This document shows positions 22,815 to 30,608 of a stretch of 32,782 nt of DNA, in pieces. Source of the DNA: Microcaldota archaeon (lineage in GTDB: Archaea; Micrarchaeota; Micrarchaeia; Micrarchaeales; CABMGC01); contig JAJZYR010000010.1 of assembly GCA_021797995.1 (NCBI GenBank), positions 1 to 32,782 on the forward strand. The letters run 5' to 3'. The notes under the pieces were generated by a model. The model was not told the DNA's origin. It did not search any database and worked only from the letters and a program-made list of their open reading frames with translations. A program made the translations under genes and the position numbers. Within the stretch, counting starts at the first letter, position 1; every line of letters begins with the position of its first letter.

Positions 22815-24125
22815 CTGAAGATCACGTTTTTCGGAGCAGCAGGGGAGGTCGGCAGGAGCTGTATAATGCTTGAGTCGAAAGACACGCGCATACTCCTTGA
22901 CGCGGGGATAAAGCTAGGGGCCCAGGTTGAGTTTCCAATCATTCCTGACAGCGAGTTCAGGACGATCGACGGGATCGTGGTAAGTCATGCGCATCTTGAC
23001 CACTCCGGCTACCTTCCGCACATTTATACCGCCGGATATGAGGGCTATACATATACGCTGAAGCCCACGTTCGAGCTCACAAACGTGCTGATAAGCGATT
23101 ATATACGGATTTCAAACCCGGACAACATAAAGAAGGAAGGTATCGGAAAGATGTCGAGGAAGCACAAGCTCGTCGAATACCATCAGGAGTTTAAGATAAA
23201 GGACCTGACGCTAAAGCTTATACCTGCAGGCCATATCCTCGGAAGCGCGATGGTAGAGATAAGCGACGGCACGGAAAGGCTGATATACACCGGCGACTGC
23301 AATTTCAGGACCACAAAGCTTCTGGATCCCGCATATACCGAGAGCCTCCATGCTTCAACCCTGATAACAGAATCGACATATGCGGGCGACAACGACGTCT
23401 TTGAAGGCGAGAAGAAGACTGCAGACCTGATGGTGTCAAGCATAGGCGAAACGATAAAGCAGGGGGGCAAGGCCATAATCCCGGCATTTGCAGTGGGAAG
23501 GGCGCAGGAGACGCTGCTCCTGCTCGACGACTATATGAAGTCGGGGATACTTCAGAAGGTTCCGATATACATGGATGGGATGATAGGCAAGGCAATGAGG
23601 ATACACAGGCATAACGTGGTCTACTGTAGGGACGAGCTGCAGAAGCGCATACTCCTCAACGACGACGACCCTTTCAAGAGCAAGAACTTCTACAACGTCA
23701 CTACAAGGCAGCAAAGGGCGAAGATCATGGACGGCCACGAGTCAGGTATAATAGTCACAACCAGCGGCATGATCTCCGGAGGCCCGATCATGAGGTATCT
23801 GCAGCACTGCGGAAACGACCCTGCAAACAAGCTTATCATAGTAGGATACCAGGCCCATGGAACCCTTGGAAGACTCCTGCTCGAGGGGGCAAAGGAGGTC
23901 ATGATAGACGGAAGGAAGACAAAAATAAGCATGCCAGTTGAGAAGTACCACCTCTCCGCGCATGCTGACAGAAGGCAGCTCATGAGCTTTTTCGGCAGGA
24001 TACACGGCCTGAGAAACATACTGATCGTGCACGGCGAGCCAGGAAAGGCGAAGGAGCTTCAGGCCGCGCTTAAGAACAAATACAATGCAGTCCATCCTGC
24101 GCTCGGAAGCGATCATACGGTGTGA
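22815..24125 (+). CDS. Beta-CASP metallo-beta-lactamase RNase (aCPSF-type), probable CTG start
   Basis: About 436 aa. The track's ATG 22866 cuts off the first beta-strand. Upstream in frame, CTG 22815 gives KITFFGAAGEVGRSCIMLE, the conserved N-terminus of this family, and begins right after the previous TGA. Metal motif 2 is SHAHLDHSG, followed by PAGHILGSAMVEI, YTGDCNF and the C-terminal beta-CASP motifs (ESTYAGD, PAFAVGRAQE, TTSGMISGGP, KYHLSAHADRR). It would cut RNA, in transcript 3'-end formation or decay. It lacks the N-terminal KH domains of full aCPSF1, so it matches the shorter aCPSF2/RNase J-like archaeal group. Confidence 0.9.
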   Translation: MKITFFGAAGEVGRSCIMLESKDTRILLDAGIKLGAQVEFPIIPDSEFRTIDGIVVSHAHLDHSGYLPHIYTAGYEGYTYTLKPTFELTNVLISDYIRISNPDNIKKEGIGKMSRKHKLVEYHQEFKIKDLTLKLIPAGHILGSAMVEISDGTERLIYTGDCNFRTTKLLDPAYTESLHASTLITESTYAGDNDVFEGEKKTADLMVSSIGETIKQGGKAIIPAFAVGRAQETLLLLDDYMKSGILQKVPIYMDGMIGKAMRIHRHNVVYCRDELQKRILLNDDDPFKSKNFYNVTTRQQRAKIMDGHESGIIVTTSGMISGGPIMRYLQHCGNDPANKLIIVGYQAHGTLGRLLLEGAKEVMIDGRKTKISMPVEKYHLSAHADRRQLMSFFGRIHGLRNILIVHGEPGKAKELQAALKNKYNAVHPALGSDHTV

Positions 24126-24431
24126 TTAGCCGCGCTCCACTGCGAATCCCTGGTAATCCATGATGCCGCTTCTGGACTCTTCAGGGAATTCATCGTCATC
24201 CTCAGAGAACTGCTCAATGCGCCTTACCTGAGGTCCGCTTACAGTATCAACGTCTATCTCATTTCTGAAGGCAGCCAGGGCTTCAGGGCTTCCATCCGCA
24301 ATTATCCGCACGCTCCCGTCGCCGGAGTTCCATACAGCCCCCTTTATCCCGCATCTGCCGGCAGCGCCCCTGACGAAGGCCCTGTACCCGACACCCTGTA
24401 CGAATCCATGCACGACGAGCAAGACCCTCAT
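24126..24431 (-). CDS. acyP: Acylphosphatase
   Basis: 101 aa. VHGFVQGVGYRAFVRGAA contains the phosphate loop with the catalytic Arg. KGAVWNSGDGSVRIIADG holds the catalytic Asn. It hydrolyses acyl-phosphates such as carbamoyl phosphate. The family is normally about 90 aa, so a short acidic tail (SEDDDEFPEESRS) is extra. ATG 24431 is preferred over GTG 24452, which overlaps the aminotransferase stop. It is downstream of and co-directional with the aminotransferase (11-nt gap) and abuts the beta-CASP stop. Confidence 0.88.
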   Translation of the reverse strand: MRVLLVVHGFVQGVGYRAFVRGAAGRCGIKGAVWNSGDGSVRIIADGSPEALAAFRNEIDVDTVSGPQVRRIEQFSEDDDEFPEESRSGIMDYQGFAVERG

Positions 24432-24442
24432 CCGATTACCCG

Positions 24443-25612
24443 CTATACGCACTGTGAGATTATCCTGAGCCCCTCCTCTGCCGTCTTTTCGTCTATGTTA
24501 AGGGCAGGGAAGAGTGTGAAGGTATCATGGCCTGTATTAGACATGATGACACCATGTTTCAGCGCCCTCCCCACTATCCGCAGCGCATAGTCCCTGTGCC
24601 TGAATCCGACTCCGATTGCAAGGCCAACAGCCCGTATCTCAGGGCTGTGCCTGAACTGCATCCCCCTAAGCTGCTCTTCAAACCATCTGCCCATCGTTTC
24701 AGCCTTCTTCCACAGCTTGCCTTTCATTATGTACCTAATGTTCGCCATCGCTGCTTCCGTGGCGAGCGGCATCCAGCCAAACGTGGAGTAGGTGCTGAAG
24801 TCGAATTCCATGGAATCTGCAATCTCGTCCGTCACTACCGTTGCGCCGAGCCCCGCATGCCCGCCTGTGATGGCCTTGCCAAGGGTCATTATATCTGGTT
24901 TCAGATTGTAATGTTCCGAGGCAAAGAGCCTTCCTGTCCTTCCAAAGCCTGTTGCAACCTCGTCCATTATCAGGTCAGTGCCGTAGCTCCTGCACGCATC
25001 GCCCACAATTCCGAAGAACTCCCTGTCTGGCACTACGACCCCTAGATTGCACACAATCGGTTCAGAGATGTACGCTGCAATCTTTTCGGTCTTTAGGAGC
25101 TTCTCGACCGCCCTTCCTGCATCGGCGTCGAAAGGCGGGTTGATCCTATGGCAGCCAGGCAGTAAATTCTTCCAGTGCGCCCTGAAGCCAGGGCCGCCTA
25201 CACTCATAGCTCCGATGGAATGGCCGTGATAGCCTCCAAGCGAGACAAAGCCAGTCCTGCCTGTGTGCACCATGGCGGATTGAAGTGCGATTTCCACGGC
25301 CTCGGTCCCTCCCGTCGCCCTGAAGCTCTTTCTCAGCCGGCCTGGCGTGATTCTGGCAAGCGTCTCGGCTAGTTCCGCCCATGGCTTGTAAAGGAGATAC
25401 GGGTCTACATAGCCAGGGCCCCTGAACTTCCTCATCCGCCCAAGCACGTAATCGTTATTCCATCCTATGTTTCCGACGTTCCATCCCATTATGAGGTCTA
25501 TGTACCTCCTCTTTCCGGAATAAATGCAGCTGCCCCGCGCGCCGGTTACCTCCACTGGCAGGGCCTTCTCATCGCGAAACAGATATCTCGAGTCTTTGCC
25601 ACGCACATCCAT
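24443..25612 (-). CDS. Class III PLP-dependent aminotransferase
   Basis: About 389 aa from ATG 25612; the track's GTG 25681 adds about 23 residues that do not look like the fold. Motifs: ATGGTEAVEIALQSA (phosphate cup), GGYHGHS, LIMDEVATGFGRTG (Asp for the pyridine N), and ITLGKAITGGHAG with the PLP-binding Lys. This is the fold of 4-aminobutyrate, acetylornithine and glutamate-1-semialdehyde enzymes. Specificity cannot be read here. The acylphosphatase follows. A 38-aa ORF with its own TATA box immediately precedes it. Confidence 0.88.
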   Translation of the reverse strand: MDVRGKDSRYLFRDEKALPVEVTGARGSCIYSGKRRYIDLIMGWNVGNIGWNNDYVLGRMRKFRGPGYVDPYLLYKPWAELAETLARITPGRLRKSFRATGGTEAVEIALQSAMVHTGRTGFVSLGGYHGHSIGAMSVGGPGFRAHWKNLLPGCHRINPPFDADAGRAVEKLLKTEKIAAYISEPIVCNLGVVVPDREFFGIVGDACRSYGTDLIMDEVATGFGRTGRLFASEHYNLKPDIMTLGKAITGGHAGLGATVVTDEIADSMEFDFSTYSTFGWMPLATEAAMANIRYIMKGKLWKKAETMGRWFEEQLRGMQFRHSPEIRAVGLAIGVGFRHRDYALRIVGRALKHGVIMSNTGHDTFTLFPALNIDEKTAEEGLRIISQCV

Positions 25613-25613
25613 C

Positions 25614-25730
25614 CTACCACAACTCCATGCGATTCCGACCATTTGGATTATTATACTGCAGGAAGGCGAGTGAACAGACACTTCCGGCTACATCTGGTTC
25701 TAGCTCTTTTACGGACCAACTCAACTTCAT
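25614..25730 (-). CDS. Possible 38-aa leader ORF before the aminotransferase
   Basis: ATG 25730 lies about 22-26 nt downstream of a TATA box (CATATAAAAACGG on the minus strand, about 25744-25756), as expected for a leaderless start. It encodes MKLSWSVKELEPDVAGSVCS... and stops with TAG one nucleotide before the aminotransferase ATG. The tight stop-start spacing suggests translational coupling. It may be a leader peptide, or the aminotransferase may really start further upstream. Confidence 0.35.
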   Translation of the reverse strand: MKLSWSVKELEPDVAGSVCSLAFLQYNNPNGRNRMELW

Positions 25731-25819
25731 TGCGAGTTGTTTTCCGTTTTTATATGCCTCTTTCATGCCCTCAACTCGCCACTGGGGCGACGGGTCTGCG
25801 GAGCGGATCATCCATCATC

Positions 25820-26461
25820 TCAGACTCTTCTTGCAATAACACAGTAGCCATGATAATGTTTCCTCATTGCATGCATTCGGGCTATCTTGTACCCATTAAG
25901 GAGCCGTATTAGCTCTTCCTTGTCCAACGAATGATGCGGCACGCCCTTCTCAATCCCAGACAGCGGAACATAAGTATGCTTCTCGATCCAACGGTGCGTT
26001 ACAGGTCTTCCATATTCTACCAATGCCTTTTCGAGTTTTTGTGATCCCTCATAGCTGGGAATCTGTAAGAATAAATAACCCTTGGACTTAATCACCCTAT
26101 TGATTTCCCTGAATACCCTTTTCAGAGTACTTGCATTTGTATGATGAATAGATCTTGTTGCTATGATCAAATCAAAATAGTGATCTTGATACGGCAGGCC
26201 TTTTGTAAAGTCATGGCATTTAAGGTCTGCATGCAATTTGGCTTTTGCAAGACGTTTTTTTAACTGCTTCAGTATCTGTGGGTAGTTATCAATGCCGAAT
26301 ACATTATGTCCTTTGTCAGCGAAATAAAAGACATGCCTTCCGTGTCCGCAGCCGATGTCCAAGACTTTTGAATTGGCACAGAGATTTTTGTTTATGAATG
26401 GTATCTCTGGTTCTACCTTGTAGCCTTTACTCTTGTACCATGTGGTCCAGTTAGATGACAT
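25820..26461 (-). CDS. Class I SAM-dependent methyltransferase
   Basis: 213 aa. Motif I is VLDIGCGHGRHVFYF, the acidic residue of motif II is in VFGIDNYP, motif post-II is KCHDFTKGLPYQDHYFDLIIA, then RSIHHTN, and motif IV/V is VIKSKGYLFLQIP. The substrate is unknown; the fold is that of small-molecule or lipid methyltransferases (UbiE/methyltransf_11 type). A TATA box (TTTTATAAG, minus strand, 26484-26492) about 27 nt upstream fits a leaderless start. Base composition is clearly AT-richer than the genes to the left, so it marks the beginning of the accessory segment. Confidence 0.88.
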   Translation of the reverse strand: MSSNWTTWYKSKGYKVEPEIPFINKNLCANSKVLDIGCGHGRHVFYFADKGHNVFGIDNYPQILKQLKKRLAKAKLHADLKCHDFTKGLPYQDHYFDLIIATRSIHHTNASTLKRVFREINRVIKSKGYLFLQIPSYEGSQKLEKALVEYGRPVTHRWIEKHTYVPLSGIEKGVPHHSLDKEELIRLLNGYKIARMHAMRKHYHGYCVIARRV

Positions 26462-26483
26462 GAACTACAATGGGCTGAATAGT

Positions 26484-26492
26484 CTTATAAAA
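26484..26492 (-). promoter_or_regulatory. TATA box for methyltransferase
   Basis: The minus strand reads CTTTTATAAG about 27 nt upstream of ATG 26461. The divergent gene at 26678 has its own element (AAATATAAG, about 26648-26656). The 216-nt gap otherwise shows no gene. Confidence 0.5.
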
Positions 26493-26677
26493 GCTCCGCG
26501 ATGTTTCCTGAAAATATGCGGATCTTTACAATTCTGTTGTCGTAAGCAACCGTATGGAGTCACAGGGATGTCGATGTAAATGCGATTGCACCCATCGGTA
26601 AAAGATGTAAATGCTGGTTAATGCCTTCTTCTCCACTCTGAGATAGAAATATAAGAGAACACTGCGTAAACTACAAT

Positions 26678-27046
26678 ATGTATATCTTCATTGATGAGTC
26701 TGGCACCACGGACGAAACGAGCAAGCAGAAGTTCTTGGTGATAAGTTTTGTAATTTCTGAAAACAAGGCTTTTGTAGACAGACTAATCTTCAAGATAAGA
26801 CGCCAGTGCGAACTTAAGTGCAAGGCGATTAAAAGAAGAGAGTTGAGCTACCACGATTTGACGCCGTTTCAAAGAGAGATTGCAGTAAAACCAATGACCC
26901 TAATGTCGATAGGAATGTACCAAAATCCAAAAGAGGACGTACATGCCTTCGGTGCTATACTGGCCTGTGCTAACGGCCTTTGTTTTCATACCTCAGTCTC
27001 TGACCATAGGGTTCCAAACCATACCTTTTGCAATACTCGGTGGTGA
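26678..27046 (+). pseudogene. DUF3800 protein, probably 3'-truncated
   Basis: MYIFIDESGTTDE is the N-terminal strand and DESG motif of DUF3800, an RNase H-like-fold family of unknown function common in mobile and defence regions. Sequence typical of the fold continues to about residue 87. The last ~35 residues run through the antisense 3' end of the next gene and look unlike the family, and the acidic residues expected in the second half are missing. The intact family is usually well over 200 aa; this is 122. The promoter (AAATATAAG about 26 nt upstream) looks intact. I infer a deletion that joined two formerly separate genes. Confidence 0.65.
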
Positions 27047-27710
27047 CAGCCCTTACATGTTCAGAAATCAATATTGACTTCGAAAGAATAAAGAAGACAA
27101 CTTGATTGTCAGAAACCAAATAAACAGGAAAGTTTGTTGATATATTCCTGTTAAGGGCCGCTTTCATGCTCTTAAAATATCTCTTCCTTTTTACCCGCGG
27201 TATGTACTGGAATATCATGAGTACTGAATTATCGTTCATCCTAGAGTATATGCCGCATATCTCACCGTAAGTCACATGCCCGTCTGATGGTTTATGTGAA
27301 TTTAACGGCTCTATGCCTATATCAGGGTCCAGAAGTACAACGGCGCCGCCGAGCATGCTGTCGGGTATGCCTTCAAAATAGCTCTTCCTCTTTGCATTAG
27401 AAAAATACGTGTTGCCGGCGTATACATTAAATACCCGGCATCCGGAACCTGCAGTTCTGAAAAATCCCGAGAGTTCGACTATGTTCCGTTTGTCCTCATG
27501 CAAGCAATTCATTAGAAAACCTGCAAGAACTCTATTTTGTATGCCGACATGATTTCCTTTATACAGAATCTTGCTTCCATGGGTGCTTTTTGTGTCCGGC
27601 GTTAGCATCGGTATTAATGTTAAACTGCTTGGCCCTCCTTTGCATAGCAGGCTAAGCGCTAAATCATACTTAAACAGATCCCTGATATCTGCAAAATACT
27701 GGTTTTTCAT
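26970..27710 (-). CDS. Unrecognised protein (FKYDL/DPDIGIE family)
   Basis: 246 aa from ATG 27710, which has a TATA-like ATTTATTATAG about 26 nt upstream; the track's TTG 27731 would start upstream of that transcript. Conserved-looking stretches are NQYFADIRDLFKYDLAL, LTLIPMLTPD, AVVLLDPDIGIEPLN and HVTYGEICGIYSRM, ending in a beta-strand VVFFILSK. The layout (N-terminal KY motif, central DPD-G-E, late hydrophobic strands) recalls bacterial proteins beginning NRYVGDIGDFGKYGLLR and three-Cys-motif-partner-like, methyltransferase-shaped folds. I cannot name a function. It overlaps the DUF3800 remnant by 77 nt on the opposite strand and is divergent from the Nudix gene. Confidence 0.72.
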   Translation of the reverse strand: MKNQYFADIRDLFKYDLALSLLCKGGPSSLTLIPMLTPDTKSTHGSKILYKGNHVGIQNRVLAGFLMNCLHEDKRNIVELSGFFRTAGSGCRVFNVYAGNTYFSNAKRKSYFEGIPDSMLGGAVVLLDPDIGIEPLNSHKPSDGHVTYGEICGIYSRMNDNSVLMIFQYIPRVKRKRYFKSMKAALNRNISTNFPVYLVSDNQVVFFILSKSILISEHVRAVTTEYCKRYGLEPYGQRLRYENKGR

Positions 27711-27766
27711 AAGACCAATAGGACTTGGCAATGCTATAATAAATATTTTTAGGGAAAGACGATATT

Positions 27767-28321
27767 ATGGCGATAGAGGCAACAATATGTTACATTAGGG
27801 GTGGTGGCAGGGTCCTTCTTAAGACGTCAGTCAGGGGCATAAGCAAGGGATATTGGAATCTTCCCGGAGGTAAAATACAGCGACCCGAAACTCCACGGCA
27901 ATGCGTCGTGCGGGAGGTTCTCGAAGAAACCGGCCTGAGGATCAAAAACGTATCAAAAAACGGAACGATGCGTCTGTATGATGAGCCGGAGAGACTGTTT
28001 TATATAATTCATGTGTTCTCTTCAGGCAACTACGACGGTGTTTTGCATTCCACAGAGGAGGGGTGGGTGAAGTGGTTCGATATTAATGCAATGCCATTTG
28101 AAAAGATGTGGGGCACTGCCAGATATGTAATGCCACTAATCATCCAAGGCAAGAATATAAACGCCAGCTTCCTGATCGACAAGCGCAGGAATGTTATTGG
28201 CTACAGAACAGGAAAAGGCGGCCAGAGCGCCGGCCTTCGATGGAAACCTCTACCGCTTGAGGACCTTAAGTATGCCACCGGAGATGCCCGTCCAGCATCC
28301 GGGGGTAGGATCCAACAGTGA
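27767..28321 (+). CDS. Nudix hydrolase
   Basis: 184 aa. The Nudix box GGKIQRPETPRQCVVREVLEETGL matches G-x5-E-x7-R-E-U-x-E-E-x-G-U with all Mg-binding glutamates. It hydrolyses nucleoside diphosphates linked to another group; MutT-like sanitation or signal-nucleotide turnover are possible. The core ends near residue 130. The remaining ~50 residues (including RWKPLPLEDLKYATG) are an extension without recognisable motifs. ATG 27767 is close to the AT-rich region shared with the divergent gene at 27710, only 56 nt away. Confidence 0.87.
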   Translation: MAIEATICYIRGGGRVLLKTSVRGISKGYWNLPGGKIQRPETPRQCVVREVLEETGLRIKNVSKNGTMRLYDEPERLFYIIHVFSSGNYDGVLHSTEEGWVKWFDINAMPFEKMWGTARYVMPLIIQGKNINASFLIDKRRNVIGYRTGKGGQSAGLRWKPLPLEDLKYATGDARPASGGRIQQ

Positions 28322-28358
28322 GAAGTGACCGGTTTTAGGTATTTCTATCCGGCTGCGT

Positions 28359-28988
28359 CTACAGACTCTTCCTGATTATCTCAGCATACTTTCTCCTGAG
28401 CTTCGAGAAGCTCGCCTGGTTGAGGCTTAGGTACTTCAGGTCCTCCATTCTGAATTCGTCTAGGATTTTTCCGAGCAACCTGACATGGCCGACGAAGCCA
28501 TGCTCCGCTGCAATCCCCCTCAGCTTTCCCACGTCGGCACCGGAATAGAAGAGAAGTCCCAGAATGTCTATCGCATCCTTGGTACCCTTCTGGCTTGCAA
28601 GCCTGTCTGCTGCTGCGCCGAGCTTGAGGAGAAGGAGCGCCTCTGCTGTGGGGACCTTGAATCCCTCTATGTGCGTGGAGTACCTCCCGATCAGGTCCTT
28701 TGCAGGAAGCGACAGTTTCGAGTAACCTGGCAGGTAGATGTCGATGTCGAAGAGGTCGAGTTTTGCCTCATACTTGTGCAGGCGTTCGTTCTTCTCGAGC
28801 CTATAGGTGCCTTCAAGCTGCCTGAGCACGGGATAGTCCACCACCACGTCTATGTCCTTCGACTTCTGGAGCTTTGTGTACAGATAGACGGCCCACCCTC
28901 CGATGAGAGTGAACTTGAACTCCTTGTTGAGCTCCTGAAGCTTCTCCCAACTTGCACGAGTGATCTCGCTGTTCCAGAACTCGGTCAT
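28359..28988 (-). CDS. Nucleotidyltransferase, AbiEii-like toxin candidate
   Basis: 209 aa. LIGGWAVYLYTKLQKSKDIDVVV carries the GG loop and D-x-D of the DNA polymerase beta-type nucleotidyltransferase fold. KLDLFDIDIYLPG supplies the third acidic residue. TAEALLLLKLGAAADR resembles the K-x-A/D helix of AbiEii. In AbiE (type IV toxin-antitoxin) systems such an enzyme transfers nucleotides to tRNA and stops growth. Its start overlaps the stop of the upstream winged-helix gene by 4 nt (ATGA), as expected of a coupled antitoxin-toxin pair. Assignment rests on domain order, since AbiEii is a broad group. Confidence 0.78.
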   Translation of the reverse strand: MTEFWNSEITRASWEKLQELNKEFKFTLIGGWAVYLYTKLQKSKDIDVVVDYPVLRQLEGTYRLEKNERLHKYEAKLDLFDIDIYLPGYSKLSLPAKDLIGRYSTHIEGFKVPTAEALLLLKLGAAADRLASQKGTKDAIDILGLLFYSGADVGKLRGIAAEHGFVGHVRLLGKILDEFRMEDLKYLSLNQASFSKLRRKYAEIIRKSL

Positions 28989-29590
28989 ATTCCAAGCCTC
29001 TTCTCCAGGGCCGCGACAAAGTCCCTAGCATACCACTCCTTGAGGTTCCACAGGTCCACGAACATCTGAGCCGTACAGACCGAGGAGTGCTTTAGTTTGC
29101 CGTTCGCAATCTCTGCGTCGAGCCTCTCATCCGGTTTGAGCACGACCAAGTTTGGAGGACCGGCCTTTTGCCTGAACCTCCTTATTATCTCTTTTGTCCC
29201 TTCTGCTGTGGCATATGCATAGACCTCGCTGTAGTCTGCAGGCGCGTCCTTGAACATTAGCTTGTATGCAGTATAGCAGGTGAAGGCCACCTCATCAGGC
29301 ATGTTGCGCTCTATCTCCCTAACAGGCTCTTCCGCTCTTGTCCGGTAGAGCACGTCATTAGATACCTTCCTCTTTGTGGCCCAGTAGAGCAGCAGGCGGG
29401 ACAGCGATATCACCTCGAAGTGGCGCCGGCTCACGCTTACTGCATTTACCGCTTCGAGATTCGAGACTGCCCCGTTAATGGTGCTTAATGACAGGCCAAG
29501 CAGTCCGGATAACTCCAGCTGCGTAAACTTCCTCTTCCCGTCTATATACGCGCATCCGATCTCCCTGTATACGATCTCCTGCTTCTTCAT
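28985..29590 (-). CDS. Winged-helix regulator, AbiEi-like antitoxin candidate
   Basis: 201 aa. The N-terminal half is a winged helix (FTQLELSGLLGLSLSTINGAVSNLEAVNAV, then a wing with VSVSRRHFEVIS). The C-terminal half (FTCYTAYKLMFKDAP...VYAYATAEG...LVVLKPDER) matches the general architecture of AbiEi-type and related archaeal regulators, where the second domain contacts the toxin. It is the first gene of the pair, with the nucleotidyltransferase overlapping by 4 nt. AbiEi proteins repress their own operon by binding inverted repeats; candidate repeats lie just upstream at 29593-29643. Confidence 0.78.
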   Translation of the reverse strand: MKKQEIVYREIGCAYIDGKRKFTQLELSGLLGLSLSTINGAVSNLEAVNAVSVSRRHFEVISLSRLLLYWATKRKVSNDVLYRTRAEEPVREIERNMPDEVAFTCYTAYKLMFKDAPADYSEVYAYATAEGTKEIIRRFRQKAGPPNLVVLKPDERLDAEIANGKLKHSSVCTAQMFVDLWNLKEWYARDFVAALEKRLGI

Positions 29591-29592
29591 AT

Positions 29593-29643
29593 TTCAAATT
29601 TGAAGAGTCTTATATTTATATGTTTCTAAAATGATCGAAACAT
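29593..29643 (-). promoter_or_regulatory. Promoter and palindromic operators of the AbiE-like pair
   Basis: TTCAAATTTGAA (29593-29604) is a perfect 12-nt palindrome at the expected transcription start. ACATATAAATATAAG on the minus strand (about 29608-29622) is the TATA region. ATGTTTC/GAAACAT (29620-29643, 10-nt centre) is a second perfect 7-bp inverted repeat upstream of it. The flanking placement suits repressor binding. Confidence 0.5.
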
Positions 29644-29674
29644 TTATATATAAGGTTTTTATTTTCCGAAATAC

Positions 29675-30355
29675 TTATAGAGGTAGATAGAAGGTATCAG
29701 TCCTGATTCCGGAATGCCGGGCAGCGGCATGCTGGAATATTATATCTCTCGCACGTATAACGAATCTGGCTGTCTCCCTAGCCAGCTTGGAGGGCCAGCT
29801 TGCCTCTTCTATAAGCATTTTGAGCATCTTTCCCTGTAATCTGGCTTTCCTTGGGCTTGGCCTCAATTTCGGCAGATTCTAGCGGTTCTGGCATTATGTA
29901 ACTCTCTTCGTAGTCCTTGAAGCCCTGCATGTCCTGATTAATTCCTTGACTTGTGACTTGTCCTTTATCAAAAATGACATTCCCCATACAGGCTTGTCGC
30001 CATCAAGAAATATGGAGGAATAGATCTGTGGCCTTGGTTCATTGGAGTTCTTGAAATTATATATGGTGTTTGCATAGCTTCCGACTTCCCTGACAGTGGT
30101 CACGCCGTTATATACCAGCATCTTGTTGAAGTATTCGAAAAGCTTGATCTGGGGATAGTTCTGCGCGAACCTTACCAGATGCATGTGCATGTCTATCAAT
30201 CCCGACGAAAGGAACCGAGTATTTACCGCAGCACCTTTGAAATCCCCCGGCTTGCCTACTTTCAATATGACCCCGTTACTTATAAGCACTGAAGCATTGC
30301 TGACGAGAACATTACCGTCAAACATCGTCTCTGCATTTATTATCAGTTTTTGCAT
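29675..30355 (-). pseudogene. Decayed amidohydrolase (imidazolonepropionase/prolidase-like)
   Basis: From ATG 30355 the frame reads LIINAETMFDG, then the metal-binding strand SSGLIDMHMHLVRF and GVTTVREVGS, the N-terminal third of an amidohydrolase superfamily enzyme. The frame breaks near 29945. Homologous sequence continues in a second frame (GFKDYEESYIMPEPLESAEI, KESQITGK) and after about 29830 in a third (GKMLKMLIEEASWPSKLA), stopping at 29675. At least two frameshifts and loss of the C-terminal half, including later metal ligands, make this a pseudogene. The ORF-track entries at 29675, 29778 and 29894 are its three pieces. Confidence 0.82.
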
Positions 30356-30419
30356 GATATCAGTCAAACCTTTGATTTATTTAGGGAGCCAAAACCTATT
30401 ACATAGATTGGTAGCTCCT

Positions 30420-30563
30420 CCTTGTCAGGTCCAGAAGTTCCTCGATCTGAAAAGGGAAAAATACAGAAAAGTTGAAATCAGCCTCTTGGACGCCAAGAAT
30501 AGATGGAGGCACAAGGCATCCTGCGTAAAGTGCGACGGAGTTTGTGTGCTGAAAGTATACTAG
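30420..30563 (+). other. Possible C-terminal gene fragment
   Basis: The 3' part of the ORF listed at 30183 reads QKFLDLKREKYRKVEISLLD, then NRWRHKASCVKCDGVCVLKVY and stop. This basic, CxxC-containing tail looks protein-like, whereas the 5' part of that ORF is antisense to the amidohydrolase. It has no start of its own. It may be the tail of a lost gene. Confidence 0.3.
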
Positions 30564-30608
30564 CCGCATCAGAGTAGTATTTAATACTTATAATCCTTAC
30601 TTTTAGTT

